Source of the DNA: DASYXZ01 sp035308965
Lineage (GTDB): Bacteria > Acidobacteriota > Terriglobia > UBA7540
Length of the DNA stretch: 64,000 nucleotides
Assembly (NCBI GenBank): GCA_035308965.1
Contig: DATGFN010000015.1
Location: forward strand, 124,001-188,000
Direction of reading: 5' to 3'
Position numbers and translations under genes: made by a program. This document shows positions 8,363 to 17,119 of this stretch, in pieces. Position 1 is the first letter of the stretch; the number at the start of each line of letters is the position of its first letter. The notes beneath the pieces were generated by a model. The model was not told the DNA's origin. It did not search any database and saw only the letters and a program-made list of their open reading frames with translations.

Positions 8363-11125
8363 CTATTTGTCTCCCAATCTTTCCAGGGCTTCTATAACTT
8401 TGCCTAGATGTTCAGTCAGTTCGGCATGTCGGCGCTCGACCCCGCGTACCACGTCGCGCGGCGCCCGGCTGACAAAGCCCTGATTATCCAACTGCTTTTT
8501 CGCCTGGCTGAGCGCCAGCTCCAGCTTTTCTTTTTCGCGCTCCAGCCGCAGGCGTTCGGCGGCGGGGTCCACCGTCTCTTGGTGCAAAATCCGAAGATCA
8601 AATGTGGCCGTGTGATGGACGCCGGCAGGCTCTCCTGTCATCCGTCCGCGGGTAAAATTCATCGCCTGCAATCCCGCCAGCCGATGAATGGAATCCTGGT
8701 GAGCGCGAAACAGTTCCAGCACGCGCATGTCATCACAGGCCACCTGGGCGCTGGGTTTCTGTTTTTGCAGATTCAAATCGGCTTTGGCATTGCGCGCCGC
8801 GACAATTAACTCCTGCACGGTTTCAAACTGCTTTTCGGCAATGGGATCGGCCACTCGCTCGGTCACCAGATTAAAGGGCGCCAGGGAAATGGATTCCTCG
8901 CGAGGACGGCGGCCCAGCTCGTGCCAAAGCTCTTCGGTGATGAAGGGCATGAAGGGGTGGAGCAGGTGGAGGGCGCTTTCAAACACCCGCGTCAGGTTAA
9001 TCCACGTTGCCAGGGTAGCGGGCTCGTCGCTGGATTTCGTGATCTCGGGCTTTACCCACTCCAGATACCAATCGCAAAACTCGTGCCAGAAAAAATGGTA
9101 GATCTTGTCCGCCGCTTCATGAAAGCGGTATTGGCCTAGGGCCTCGTTGATCTCATGAGTAGTCGTCCACAAACGCGAGAAAATCCAGTGGTCCGCCAGC
9201 GAAAGATGTTCCGGCGAAGCGGCGGGCTCAAATCCCATCCCCGGCATCGGCTTTAAGGCATCGGCAATCTGATGCTGAACGTTTTCCGGAAGTTTGCGGA
9301 AATTCATCAGCACAAACCGGGCGGCATTCCAGATTTTATTGGCAAAGGCGCGGTAGGAATCAAACTTCTCCGGACTCACCACAATATCGGTGCCGGGCGC
9401 GGCGCTGATGGCCAGGGCAAAACGCACGGCGTCGGTTCCGTATTTCTCCGTCACTTCAAGCGGATCGATCACGTTGCCCTTGGTCTTGGACATCTTCTGG
9501 CGCTCTGCGTCCCGCACCAGGGCATGGATGTAGAGCTCGCGAAAGGGAACTTCGCCCATGAATTTCAAGCCCATCATGATCATCCGCGCACCCCAGAAAA
9601 ACAGGATGTCGAACCCCATGATCATCAGGTTCTGCGGATAAAAATAAGCCAGGTCCTGCGTTTTGTCCGGCCAACCGAGAGTGGCAAACGGCCACAAGGC
9701 GGAGCTGAACCATGTGTCGAGTACATCGGTTTCGGGGCGAAGCGATCCTGACCCGCACTTCGGGCAAACATGGGGAGTCTCGCAGGCCACAATCACGGAG
9801 TTGCAGGACAAGCAATACCACGCGGGGATGCGATGGCCCCACCAGAGCTGGCGCGAGATGCACCAGTCGTGAATTTTGTCCATCCAGTCGAGATAGATTT
9901 TCCTGTACTGGTCGGGGACAACTTGAATTTTTCCCTCTTCCACCACCCGCACAGCAGGCTCCGCCAGGGGCTGCATTTTCATGAACCACTGGGTGGAAAG
10001 ACGCGGCTCAACAATGGAATGGCAGCGCTGACAAATCCCAACGCTCAACGGGTAGTCCTCGATTTTTTCCAGCAGCCCCTGCGCGGTGAGATCACGCACC
10101 ACGGCCTGGCGCGCTTCAAACCGGTCGAGGCCGCGGTAAGGGCCGGCCTCCTCGGTCATGCGCCCGTCCTCGTCAATCACCTCGATGCGGGGCAATTTGT
10201 GGCGCTCGGCAATTTCATAATCATTGGGGTCGTGGGCGGGCGTCACTTTCACTGCGCCGGTCCCGAATTTCGGATCCACGAAGTCGTCCGCCACCACGGG
10301 AATGAATCGCTTGAGCAGAGGCAACTCGACGCGGGAATCCACCAACTCGCGGTAGCGCGGGTCGGAAGGGTTGACGGCCACCGCCGTATCGCCCAGCATG
10401 GTTTCAGGGCGGGTGGTGGCGACCGTGATGTGCCCCGGACGCTTTTCCAGCGGATAACGGATAAACCAAAGCTTCCCCTGCCGCTCTTCGTGCACCACTT
10501 CCAGGTCAGAGACGGCGGTGCCGCAGCGAGGACACCAATTGACAATGTATTTACCGCGGTAAATCAGTCCCTCTTCAAACAGGCGCACGAATACTTCCAC
10601 CACGGCGCAGGTGTAGGCGGGGTCCATGGTAAAGCGATCGCGAGTCCAATCGCAGGACGCGCCCATGCGCTTCATCTGTTCGCGAATGGTTCCGCCGTTC
10701 GCTTCTTTCCATTTCCAGCAGCGCTCGATAAATTTCTCCGGCCCCATTTCCCGTCGCCGGCGCTGCCCTTCGTGCTGCCAGGTCCTTTGGGTGGCGGGCC
10801 CAGGCTCAAGGTCAGGTAACGCCTCGCGGCCGAGTTCGCGCTCCACGATCATCTGGGTGGCGATGGAGGCGTGGTCGGTGCCCGGAAGCCAAAGCACGTT
10901 TTCGCCCTTCATGCGGTGCCAGCGCATCAAGATATCAATCTCACCGTGCTCCAGCATGTGCCCCATGTGGAGCGAGCCGGTAATGTTGGGAGGGGGAATG
11001 GTGAGGGCAAATCGTGGCCGCGTGGGATCATCGGAAGGACGATAGAGCTTCTGCTCAACCCATTGGCGCGCCCATTGCGGCTCAATCGTTTCCGGCGAAT
11101 ATAATTTGGGGATTTCAGGTTCCAA
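8363..11125 (-). CDS. valS: valyl-tRNA synthetase
   Basis: This 920-residue class I synthetase charges tRNA-Val. The HIGH-type motif is SLHMGHMLEHGEID at residues about 51-64. The CP1 editing domain lies at about 190-370 (GTGAVKVTPAHDPNDYE). Zinc-binding CxxC pairs occur in NWCPRCGTAV and the CLSC/CPKCG region. The KMSKS-type loop is KMSKTKGNVIDPLEVTEKYG at about residue 545. A C-terminal anticodon-binding helical domain and a coiled-coil arm (RLRLEREKEKLELALSQ) close the protein, typical of ValS. It is transcribed leftward, behind the receiver-domain gene at 11277-12632 with a 151-base spacer. Confidence 0.97.
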   Translation of the reverse strand: MEPEIPKLYSPETIEPQWARQWVEQKLYRPSDDPTRPRFALTIPPPNITGSLHMGHMLEHGEIDILMRWHRMKGENVLWLPGTDHASIATQMIVERELGREALPDLEPGPATQRTWQHEGQRRRREMGPEKFIERCWKWKEANGGTIREQMKRMGASCDWTRDRFTMDPAYTCAVVEVFVRLFEEGLIYRGKYIVNWCPRCGTAVSDLEVVHEERQGKLWFIRYPLEKRPGHITVATTRPETMLGDTAVAVNPSDPRYRELVDSRVELPLLKRFIPVVADDFVDPKFGTGAVKVTPAHDPNDYEIAERHKLPRIEVIDEDGRMTEEAGPYRGLDRFEARQAVVRDLTAQGLLEKIEDYPLSVGICQRCHSIVEPRLSTQWFMKMQPLAEPAVRVVEEGKIQVVPDQYRKIYLDWMDKIHDWCISRQLWWGHRIPAWYCLSCNSVIVACETPHVCPKCGSGSLRPETDVLDTWFSSALWPFATLGWPDKTQDLAYFYPQNLMIMGFDILFFWGARMIMMGLKFMGEVPFRELYIHALVRDAERQKMSKTKGNVIDPLEVTEKYGTDAVRFALAISAAPGTDIVVSPEKFDSYRAFANKIWNAARFVLMNFRKLPENVQHQIADALKPMPGMGFEPAASPEHLSLADHWIFSRLWTTTHEINEALGQYRFHEAADKIYHFFWHEFCDWYLEWVKPEITKSSDEPATLATWINLTRVFESALHLLHPFMPFITEELWHELGRRPREESISLAPFNLVTERVADPIAEKQFETVQELIVAARNAKADLNLQKQKPSAQVACDDMRVLELFRAHQDSIHRLAGLQAMNFTRGRMTGEPAGVHHTATFDLRILHQETVDPAAERLRLEREKEKLELALSQAKKQLDNQGFVSRAPRDVVRGVERRHAELTEHLGKVIEALERLGDK

Positions 11126-11276
11126 TGTTTGCTTTCCTCAACGGTAAACCCTGCCCGGAGCGGCAAACGTGGTTCATCCGCTCTAACGGCAGGGCCAGTA
11201 TCGCTAATGAATTCAAATAACTATAGCCTTTGGCCCGAATTCAGTCAAATTTCGGGCGTCGTGTGGCGCGCCACGA

Positions 11277-12632
11277 TTAGTTCTTGTGGAGGGAAGGAGC
11301 GCTTAGCTCAGCGGTGATTTCGCTGGAGATGGGTTTGGCGATTTCCTCAATGGCTTTAGGAGAGAGTCGCGGAGACATCTTGGCAACAACCAGGTAAACG
11401 ATGGAATAAACTTGTGACGGATCGAGGGTTTGGGGCAATCCTGCCTCAGGAGCGGGAGCTGCTACAGCTGCTGGCGTCTCTTCCGGGATAAGCCCGGCAT
11501 CCTGCGACACAGCAGGGGGCGCCTCCTCAGCGGCGGCGGGTTCTGGCTCAACCGCATGGGGAGCGAGCCGGACGCTCCCGGCAGCGGCTTCGCTTAACGA
11601 AAAACTTTCGAGTGTCGTTGGTGAAACCGGAGCGGATTCTTCCACTTCACTCGGCCCGGCCGCAGGAGCCGCTTCCGGAGGAGCTTGAATGGACATCGCT
11701 TCCGCGGATTGCTCCTCAAGGATGGGCGGGGGCGCATGCTCCGGAGCAGGCGCGAGTTCGTCGCTCAAAACCGGTTGCGCGATGTCCGCCGGCGCGCGAA
11801 ACATAATGGTGCGCTCGGTAACATGCTCGTGCGGATGTTCGTGTTCCTCATGGTGCTCAGGGGCGGCTTGCTCTTCAATCAGCACCGGTTCGGCGGGCGC
11901 TGGAGTTTCCGTAGCCTGGATTACGGGCATCTCGGCGATAAATTCCGCCGGAGCTGCTGAAGCGTGGGGGTCTTCCACCTCAATGATGGGCTCTTCGGTG
12001 ATCTGAGGAGCTGCCTCTATCACATGGGAAGGCTCAGGCTGAATTTCGAATTCAGCCGATGGCGCGGGCTCAGCAGGTGCAGGTTCAGCCTGAATCTCTT
12101 CCAGCGCCTCGGCAAATGCCATTCCGCCGCCGAATTGCGAGAAGTCCGGGGTGGCTTCTTTGGGGGCAATCTCGGGCTCTTCATCCACAGGCTCATTTAC
12201 AAAAGTGGGTGGAGCTGCGGGTTTCACTACGGGAACGGGCTCGGGTTTGGCTGCGGCAGCCTCGGCGATGGCGAGGTATTTGTTTACCGTGGAAATCAAC
12301 TCATCACGGTCAAAAGGTTTCTTGATCCGGGCGTCGGCGCGGACGCGCGATCCCCTTTGCTCGTCCAAAACGTCGTCATCACTGAAAACGAGGATTACGG
12401 GCACATTGGCATATTCCTTTGAGCCTTTGACGAATTCGCAGACCTCATAGCCGTCCTTGCCCGGCATGGCAATGTCAGCCAGAATCACCATGGGAAGAAC
12501 GGTGGGCAGCTTCTTAATTGCGGCTACGCCGTTCGACACGGTGACAACTTCCAAGCCCTCGCCCGTCAATACTCCGCTGGCTTTCTTTTGAACGGTTGGG
12601 CTGTCGTCCGCGATTAAAACCTTACGCGCCAC
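11277..12632 (-). CDS. response-regulator receiver protein with long Ala/Pro/Glu-rich linker
   Basis: Residues 1-120 form a CheY-like receiver: acidic pair ADDS at 8-11, phosphoacceptor aspartate in ILADIAMPGKDGYEV (about residue 54), and the conserved lysine in IKKPFDRDEL (about residue 104). From about 135 to 395 the protein is low complexity, rich in Pro, Ala and Glu with repeated PAPAEPA/EPEP runs, so it is probably disordered. The last 50 residues (LDPSQVYSIVYLVVAKMSPRLSPKAIEEIAKPI) form a conserved-looking helical patch. There is no recognisable DNA-binding or enzymatic output domain. It likely acts through protein contacts, but its cognate kinase is not in the window. It sits at the downstream end of the respiratory cluster. 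Confidence 0.85.
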   Translation of the reverse strand: MARKVLIADDSPTVQKKASGVLTGEGLEVVTVSNGVAAIKKLPTVLPMVILADIAMPGKDGYEVCEFVKGSKEYANVPVILVFSDDDVLDEQRGSRVRADARIKKPFDRDELISTVNKYLAIAEAAAAKPEPVPVVKPAAPPTFVNEPVDEEPEIAPKEATPDFSQFGGGMAFAEALEEIQAEPAPAEPAPSAEFEIQPEPSHVIEAAPQITEEPIIEVEDPHASAAPAEFIAEMPVIQATETPAPAEPVLIEEQAAPEHHEEHEHPHEHVTERTIMFRAPADIAQPVLSDELAPAPEHAPPPILEEQSAEAMSIQAPPEAAPAAGPSEVEESAPVSPTTLESFSLSEAAAGSVRLAPHAVEPEPAAAEEAPPAVSQDAGLIPEETPAAVAAPAPEAGLPQTLDPSQVYSIVYLVVAKMSPRLSPKAIEEIAKPISSEITAELSAPSLHKN

Positions 12633-12742
12633 TCATGGCCTCCTGTTTTGGGGTCAATGATTCGCCGCCGTGAGAAATACCATTTCGGGACGCTGAAGTC
12701 AAGGCGCAATCGCAGTCGTCTCATTTCGCAGGCCTCCGGAGC

Positions 12743-13168
12743 TTAAGGATAAACCCGATAAAGGAGCCAGTAAACCATCACTCCGGTAATGGATACATAG
12801 AGCCAAGCCGGGAGTGTCCATCGCGCGATGCGCTTGTGCAGGTCGAATCGTTTTTTCCAGGCGCGATAAAGCGTGGTTAGGATCAGGGGAACAATCAACG
12901 CCGCCAAAATTGTGTGTGAACCTAGTAAAGTGAAATAAAAGGGGCGAATCAGGCCCTGCCCCATGAAACGTGTGACACCATGATGCGCGTGGTACCAGAG
13001 GTAGCAGACAAGAAATAGCGAGGACGTCCCAAACGCCGATAGCATGCAGATTTTATGAGCCAGGATGCGTTTATTGCGTATGAAGTAGTAACCGAGGGTC
13101 AGCAGGACGGCACTGGCGGCGTTCAGCGAGGCGTCGAGCGCCGGAAAATCAGAGAGGGGAAGGATCAC
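12743..13168 (-). CDS. DUF420 family membrane protein
   Basis: The 141-residue protein has four hydrophobic segments with histidines at the membrane edges (AHKICMLSAFGTSSLFLVCYLWYHAHHG, LLGSHTILAALIVPLILTTLYRAW, RIARWTLPAWLYVSITGVMVYWLLY). This matches DUF420 (YozB-like) proteins, which commonly accompany cytochrome oxidase and heme A genes. A role in oxidase assembly is inferred from this association. It is the last clearly respiratory gene of the leftward cluster, 61 bases after the methyltransferase gene. Confidence 0.85.
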   Translation of the reverse strand: MILPLSDFPALDASLNAASAVLLTLGYYFIRNKRILAHKICMLSAFGTSSLFLVCYLWYHAHHGVTRFMGQGLIRPFYFTLLGSHTILAALIVPLILTTLYRAWKKRFDLHKRIARWTLPAWLYVSITGVMVYWLLYRVYP

Positions 13169-13229
13169 GGGTTGAGTTTACAGTTGATAGCTGACTGTTG
13201 AAAGTTAAAAACAAAGGCGAATAGCCGCC

Positions 13230-13973
13230 TTAAGCTTTATGGGCAATCAGGAAAAGCCTGCCTGATCCGAGCTTGAACGGCTCCAGGTCAAACGAGCTAA
13301 ATGCTTGGGTGCGTGAGAATCCGGCCTCCTCGAGCAGGTGACAGATCTCTCGATAGGTGTAAACGCGATCGGATGAAGTTTTCTTCTCCTCTTTCCCGTT
13401 TCGCACAAAAGTGTATTCGGTTTCCATGCGTCCGTGAACGTGGTCCCACCGGTTCTCTTCAAGAAAGAGGATGTCGCCCACACGCACCCACTCGCGTTCT
13501 CGGACAATGGGCAGCACCACTTCTGCCACCCGGCTGGCATCGAGGACGAACCGGCCTCCCGTATTGAGGGCGCGAAAAACGGATTTCAGAAAACCGGCAT
13601 GCCCCGCGTCATCGAAGTATCCGAAGCTGCCTCCCATACAGAAGGCCGCGTCAAAATGCTCCGCCCAATCCATGCGGCGCATATCACCTTGTTTCCAACC
13701 AATATTCATGCCCTTCGCAGAAGCCTTGCGCCGGCCCTCTTCCAGAAATGCCGGGGCAAAATCGAGTCCGGTCACCTGGAAGCCGCGCGACGCCATGGCG
13801 AGCGAGAGCCGCCCTTCACCGCAGGGAACATCCAATACCTTTGCGGAGGGGGCGAGGGCGAGTACCTTCTGAAGAAAGTCCGCCTCGGCCTGGGTTTGTT
13901 CTTCGGAAAAAACCTGGCGCCACATGTCCAGGGCAATTCCGTCGAAAAAACTCTCCCACCATTCTTGGGACAC
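13230..13973 (-). CDS. SAM-dependent methyltransferase, class I
   Basis: The protein has the Rossmann methyltransferase order: SAM motif KVLDVPCGEGRLSLAMASRG, acidic loop GLDFAPAFLEEGRRKA, post-I segment GDMRRMDWAEHFDAAFCMGGSFGYFDD, and a C-terminal beta part (HLLEEAGFSRTQAFSSFD). The open frame extends to 14123, but the extra N-terminal 50 residues overlap the upstream membrane-protein gene and look like a shadow. GTG at 13973, giving MSQEWWESFFDGIALDMW and 247 residues, is preferred, though its ribosome-binding site is weak. The substrate is unknown. Its position in the respiratory cluster makes a cofactor or quinone substrate possible, but this is speculation. Confidence 0.8.
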   Translation of the reverse strand: MSQEWWESFFDGIALDMWRQVFSEEQTQAEADFLQKVLALAPSAKVLDVPCGEGRLSLAMASRGFQVTGLDFAPAFLEEGRRKASAKGMNIGWKQGDMRRMDWAEHFDAAFCMGGSFGYFDDAGHAGFLKSVFRALNTGGRFVLDASRVAEVVLPIVREREWVRVGDILFLEENRWDHVHGRMETEYTFVRNGKEEKKTSSDRVYTYREICHLLEEAGFSRTQAFSSFDLEPFKLGSGRLFLIAHKA

Positions 13974-14017
13974 AATCCACCCACTTTTGTCGACAGATTC
14001 CTTGCGGTCGGACGTGG

Positions 14018-14287
14018 TTAACTCGAGGCTTGGCCGGAAGGCACACTGGGCGGCTCGGCGGAGTCCGGTTTCTTCTTCGCGTGTTCCATCGCCCGCTTTA
14101 GCTCTCCCGTGAAAACGGACCATACAACGTTTAACATAAACACGCCGCCAATGGTCAGGCTAATAATTGTCAGGGCGATGCCATCCAAAGTCAAAATTTG
14201 ACCGGTCATGACGAGATAGGCGAAGACACCGAGCGAGATCAGCCCGGCAAGAAGGCAGAAGCCGAATAAGATGAGCGTCTCAAGCAT
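14018..14287 (-). CDS. small two-helix membrane protein of the oxidase cluster
   Basis: From the ATG at 14287 (MLETLILFGFCLLAG) the product has 89 residues: two membrane helices (about 2-26 and 36-61) and a charged cytoplasmic tail (KRAMEHAKKKPDSAEPP). AAGGAA lies about 10 bases before this ATG. The open frame could start 18 codons earlier at 14341, but that stretch is hydrophilic and lacks a ribosome-binding site. I do not recognise a family. Its place between the heme O synthase and methyltransferase genes suggests an accessory role in the respiratory cluster. Confidence 0.65.
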   Translation of the reverse strand: MLETLILFGFCLLAGLISLGVFAYLVMTGQILTLDGIALTIISLTIGGVFMLNVVWSVFTGELKRAMEHAKKKPDSAEPPSVPSGQASS

Positions 14288-14386
14288 GGAGGTTTGTTCC
14301 TTGCCCCGCGTAATGCCCTGAGGATCCTGAAAATCCGGCATTGGTCAAACAGGAGTTCACAGTCTGCCGTTGAAGTCTGGTTGAGA

Positions 14387-15319
14387 TCAAAACAAAACCT
14401 TGTCCACGATCATGAGACCAAAAATCAACGGCAAATAAAATACGGATGCCAGGAGGAGGCGCCGTGCCAGCAACTTGGACCGTACCTTGGCCGTCAGAAC
14501 GCCGCAATAAAGGAGGCCCAGCCCCAAGGGGAGCGCACCCATGAAATAAACCCAGCCCATCTGGCCCAGCCAGGTGGGGAGCAAGCTGATCGGCAAGAGA
14601 GCGAGCGAGGTCACGAGAATCTGCCGCGCGGCCTTTCGCCCTTGTGGGTCATCGGCCGGAAGCATGAAAAGTCCCGCCCGTTCGTAATCCTCGCGGTACA
14701 TCCAGGCGATGGAAAGAAAATGCGGGAACTGCCATATAAAAAGGATGGCGTATAGCGTCCAAGCTTCAAGATTCAGGGTACCGCGCGCCGCCGCCCACCC
14801 AATCAATGGCGGCATGGCCCCCGGAAAAGCGCCCACCAGCGTGCAGTAGGTAGTTTTCCGTTTGAGTGGAGTATAAAGAAGAAGGTAGCTCGCAAGAGTA
14901 AGGAACGCCAGGGCACTGGCTAGAAAGTTGGCTGCCCACCAGAGGTATAAACAGCCGCCCACTGAAAGGATAATTCCAAACCACAGGGCTTCCGAAGGCG
15001 AAAGTCTTCCCGCGGGCAAGGGTCGATTGGCGGTTCGCCGCATGCGGGCGTCAGACTGGCGTTCAAACCATTGGTTCAGGGTCGCCGTGCCACTTGCCAC
15101 CAGTAGAGTGCCGGCAAGGGTGTGGAACAGGAGCAAATAATTCACCGGGCCGCGCCAACCAAGGTAGAAACCCGCAAGCGAGCTGGCTACAACCAGCGAA
15201 TTCACCTCGGGCTTGGTGAGCGTCCAATAGTCCCCGAGTTTGCCGCGCCACCCGGCCCCGACCGCGCGGGGCAGCGGATTGACTGCCGCGATCACCGAGT
15301 TGTCTACAACGCTGCCCAT
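14387..15319 (-). CDS. ctaB: protoheme IX farnesyltransferase (heme O synthase)
   Basis: This UbiA-family membrane prenyltransferase makes heme O from heme B and farnesyl diphosphate for the heme-copper oxidase. The prenyl-diphosphate motif region NQWFERQSDARMRRTANRPLP is clear, as is the second motif region YREDYERAGLFMLP. Seven to nine hydrophobic segments follow the order of CtaB/CyoE. The open frame runs back to 15577, but that extension is out-of-frame translation of ctaA. The ATG at 15319 (MGSVVDNSVIAAV) has AAGGAAA six bases upstream and gives 310 residues, the usual length. It lies 10 bases downstream of ctaA. Confidence 0.95.
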   Translation of the reverse strand: MGSVVDNSVIAAVNPLPRAVGAGWRGKLGDYWTLTKPEVNSLVVASSLAGFYLGWRGPVNYLLLFHTLAGTLLVASGTATLNQWFERQSDARMRRTANRPLPAGRLSPSEALWFGIILSVGGCLYLWWAANFLASALAFLTLASYLLLYTPLKRKTTYCTLVGAFPGAMPPLIGWAAARGTLNLEAWTLYAILFIWQFPHFLSIAWMYREDYERAGLFMLPADDPQGRKAARQILVTSLALLPISLLPTWLGQMGWVYFMGALPLGLGLLYCGVLTAKVRSKLLARRLLLASVFYLPLIFGLMIVDKVLF

Positions 15320-15329
15320 TAATTTTCCT

Positions 15330-16253
15330 TCAAACCGCAACGTTTTCCCGCATCGAAGAGAGCTCCGGGGCCGCATCGGGCGCCGCGACAAACCGGTAAG
15401 TCTGATAGGTAAGCGCCAAACTGGCCGCCAGAACCAACGCGCCCACCGCAACGTGGGTGGTGGTGACCAGAACCACGGGCGGCAAGGGCTGGGGTGCGTT
15501 TTGATTTGTCCAAACTTCCCAATAGGAGCCAACGCCGAGGGCCACCTGCGCCACCAGCAACCCGGTGAGCAGCCCAATGGGCCGCGTGAGATGGCGTTCG
15601 GTTCTAAATTCGATGAGCACCCGCACCAGCATCCAAACCACTGCGATAGTTACCAGGCCCGCTCCCACCACGTGAGGGATGATTCCAAACCCATGATGAC
15701 GGAAAGCCGCGCCCATCATGAGCTGAAGAAAAATCAAAACCGTCGTAGCCGTGGCCAGCCGTCGAAGAGAAACCGTTGAGGTTTCTCTTGCCTTGGGCTC
15801 GTCCCAACCCCAGCCCGGTTGGGTAAATAATGCGAGGCTTACCATGATGCAGAAAAAAGCCTGGGCCAAACAGGCGTGAGCCACGGAAACATCCACGGGC
15901 AAAAAGAAAAGGACCGTGATGCCGCCCAAAATGGCTTGCGCAAAGATGGTGAGGACAGCAATCGCGCCCAAGCGGCGCACCCATCGTCGCGGCTCATACC
16001 GCCAGAGACAGGCCGCGAGAATCAGGGTGAAAATCACCACCGTCCCCGCCACCATGCGATGTCCGTGCTCGAACTTGACGCCCCCCACCATGCGCGGCAT
16101 GCGAAAGGTCCCAAACGAAGTCGGCCAGTCCGGAACGGAAAGGCCTGCATCATTGGACGTCACCAGCGCCCCGGCGATAATCAAAATGAAAGTGGCGGCG
16201 GCAACAAACGTCGCGTAGCGGTGCAGCCATCTTTGCTGTAAGGTCTGTGCCAT
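15330..16253 (-). CDS. ctaA: heme A synthase, COX15/CtaA family
   Basis: The protein oxidises heme O to heme A in the inner membrane. Two four-helix halves are visible, with the heme-ligand histidines in FEHGHRMVAG, VAHACLAQAFF, FRHHGFGIIPHVVGAG and TTTHVAVGALVL. The signature GALVTSNDAGLSVPDWPTSFG follows the first helix. The ATG at 16253 (MAQTLQQRWLHRYA) gives 307 residues; an in-frame ATG at 16274 would add seven residues and overlap the upstream small gene by 13 bases. Neither start has a strong ribosome-binding site, which fits translational coupling. Confidence 0.93.
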   Translation of the reverse strand: MAQTLQQRWLHRYATFVAAATFILIIAGALVTSNDAGLSVPDWPTSFGTFRMPRMVGGVKFEHGHRMVAGTVVIFTLILAACLWRYEPRRWVRRLGAIAVLTIFAQAILGGITVLFFLPVDVSVAHACLAQAFFCIMVSLALFTQPGWGWDEPKARETSTVSLRRLATATTVLIFLQLMMGAAFRHHGFGIIPHVVGAGLVTIAVVWMLVRVLIEFRTERHLTRPIGLLTGLLVAQVALGVGSYWEVWTNQNAPQPLPPVVLVTTTHVAVGALVLAASLALTYQTYRFVAAPDAAPELSSMRENVAV

Positions 16254-16261
16254 TTTCGAAG

Positions 16262-16654
16262 CTATGCATTCCAAGGCGCAACCGCGGCGTTCGGCGCATC
16301 GTGATTTGCCGGGTCTGGGTGAAACTCTGTCCCATCGTCAACGCCCGCGTTAAAGCTATTCCGCCGGCGGAATAGCACACCAAAAATCAAAATGAACATC
16401 AGGAGCGAAGGGAACATCATCACCAGCACACCCGTCCTCAGTGCCTGCAACATTCCCGGAGCTTGCGTAGCGGCGTTCTGGTAACATGCGGGGCAGGTCT
16501 GAGCCAATGCCACGCTGGAACTCGCAAGCGCGGCAAGACCCGCCGAAATTCGCAGCAACTTTGCCCGAATTGGATGCTGTAAATCTGAAATTTGAAATTT
16601 CAGATTTGAAATTTGAAATCCACTTTTCACGATCTGCCGTCCCCTACTTTCCAC
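16262..16654 (-). CDS. small exported/membrane CxxC protein of the oxidase cluster
   Basis: The core is a signal-like helix (LLRISAGLAALASSSVALAQ), then TCPACYQNAATQAPGMLQALR and a membrane helix (VLVMMFPSLLMFILIFGVLFRRRNSF). The CxxC just after the signal and the following helix recall small proteins often seen in acidobacterial oxidase clusters; copper or redox chaperoning is only a guess. The start is uncertain. The first 25 codons of the maximal frame translate the AAATTTCAGATTT palindromic repeat, so they are probably not coding. A TTG near 16558 is an alternative start that would begin directly with the signal helix. Confidence 0.6.
   Translation of the reverse strand: MESRGRQIVKSGFQISNLKFQISDLQHPIRAKLLRISAGLAALASSSVALAQTCPACYQNAATQAPGMLQALRTGVLVMMFPSLLMFILIFGVLFRRRNSFNAGVDDGTEFHPDPANHDAPNAAVAPWNA
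16581..16620. repeat. AT-rich palindrome of AAATCTGAAATTT words
   Basis: AAATCTGAAATTT is followed directly by its reverse complement and then by a further partial copy (GATTTGAAATTTGAAATC). It lies between the subunit IV gene and the small CxxC gene and overlaps the doubtful N-terminal codons of the latter. It belongs to the same style of word-iterated inverted repeats seen in several other spacers. Confidence 0.7.
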
Positions 16655-16734
16655 GTCATGTCTTCCACCTTCTCCGCACCAAGTCGCCGCTTTTTCTCAG
16701 TTCATCATTCATAATTCATCATTCATACTTTCTT

Positions 16735-17049
16735 TCAGTGCACCTTCATCGCCAGAATGCGAAGACTGTCTGGAAACACCACAAACAACATTCCCACCAC
16801 AAACAGCAACGCCGGCATCAGGGTCAGGATCAGACTGCGGCGCTCATACCGGAGGTGCATGAAATAAGCGATGATGAGCGACGCTTTAATAAGCGAGAGG
16901 CCCATCAACAGGGCGAGCATCAGCTTCAGTTCCAATTGCTCATAGGCCAGGATGACTTCGATTGCGGTCATCCCCAGCAGCGAAAACCAAACGGTGAAAG
17001 TCACCTTCTTGCTGATTTCATCGTGGGCATGTTCACTGGTTGCGCTCAT
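16735..17049 (-). CDS. cytochrome c oxidase subunit IV family protein (COX4_pro type)
   Basis: The 104-residue protein has three membrane helices: FTVWFSLLGMTAIEVILAY, LKLMLALLMGLSLIKASLIIAYFMHL and LILTLMPALLFVVGMLFVVF. The central helix with K-A-x-L-x-x-x-Y-F-M-H-L is typical of prokaryotic cytochrome c oxidase subunit IV. It is a small stabilising subunit without cofactors. It follows the second subunit III gene after about 70 bases in the leftward cluster. Confidence 0.88.
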   Translation of the reverse strand: MSATSEHAHDEISKKVTFTVWFSLLGMTAIEVILAYEQLELKLMLALLMGLSLIKASLIIAYFMHLRYERRSLILTLMPALLFVVGMLFVVFPDSLRILAMKVH

Positions 17050-17119
17050 TCGATCTCAAACCTCCAATTTTAGCTGCGGCCGGCGCCTGTCCCTGGAAAG
17101 GGAGACCGCCTTCAGCCCA

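Noticed and set aside
9770..10819. 349-codon open frame on the plus strand
   Set aside because: It is a shadow of valS, with a His/Gly-rich composition typical of antisense frames in GC-rich genes.
15320..15577. N-terminal extension of the heme O synthase frame
   Set aside because: It is Trp/Arg/Pro-rich out-of-frame translation of ctaA, and the ATG at 15319 has a good ribosome-binding site.
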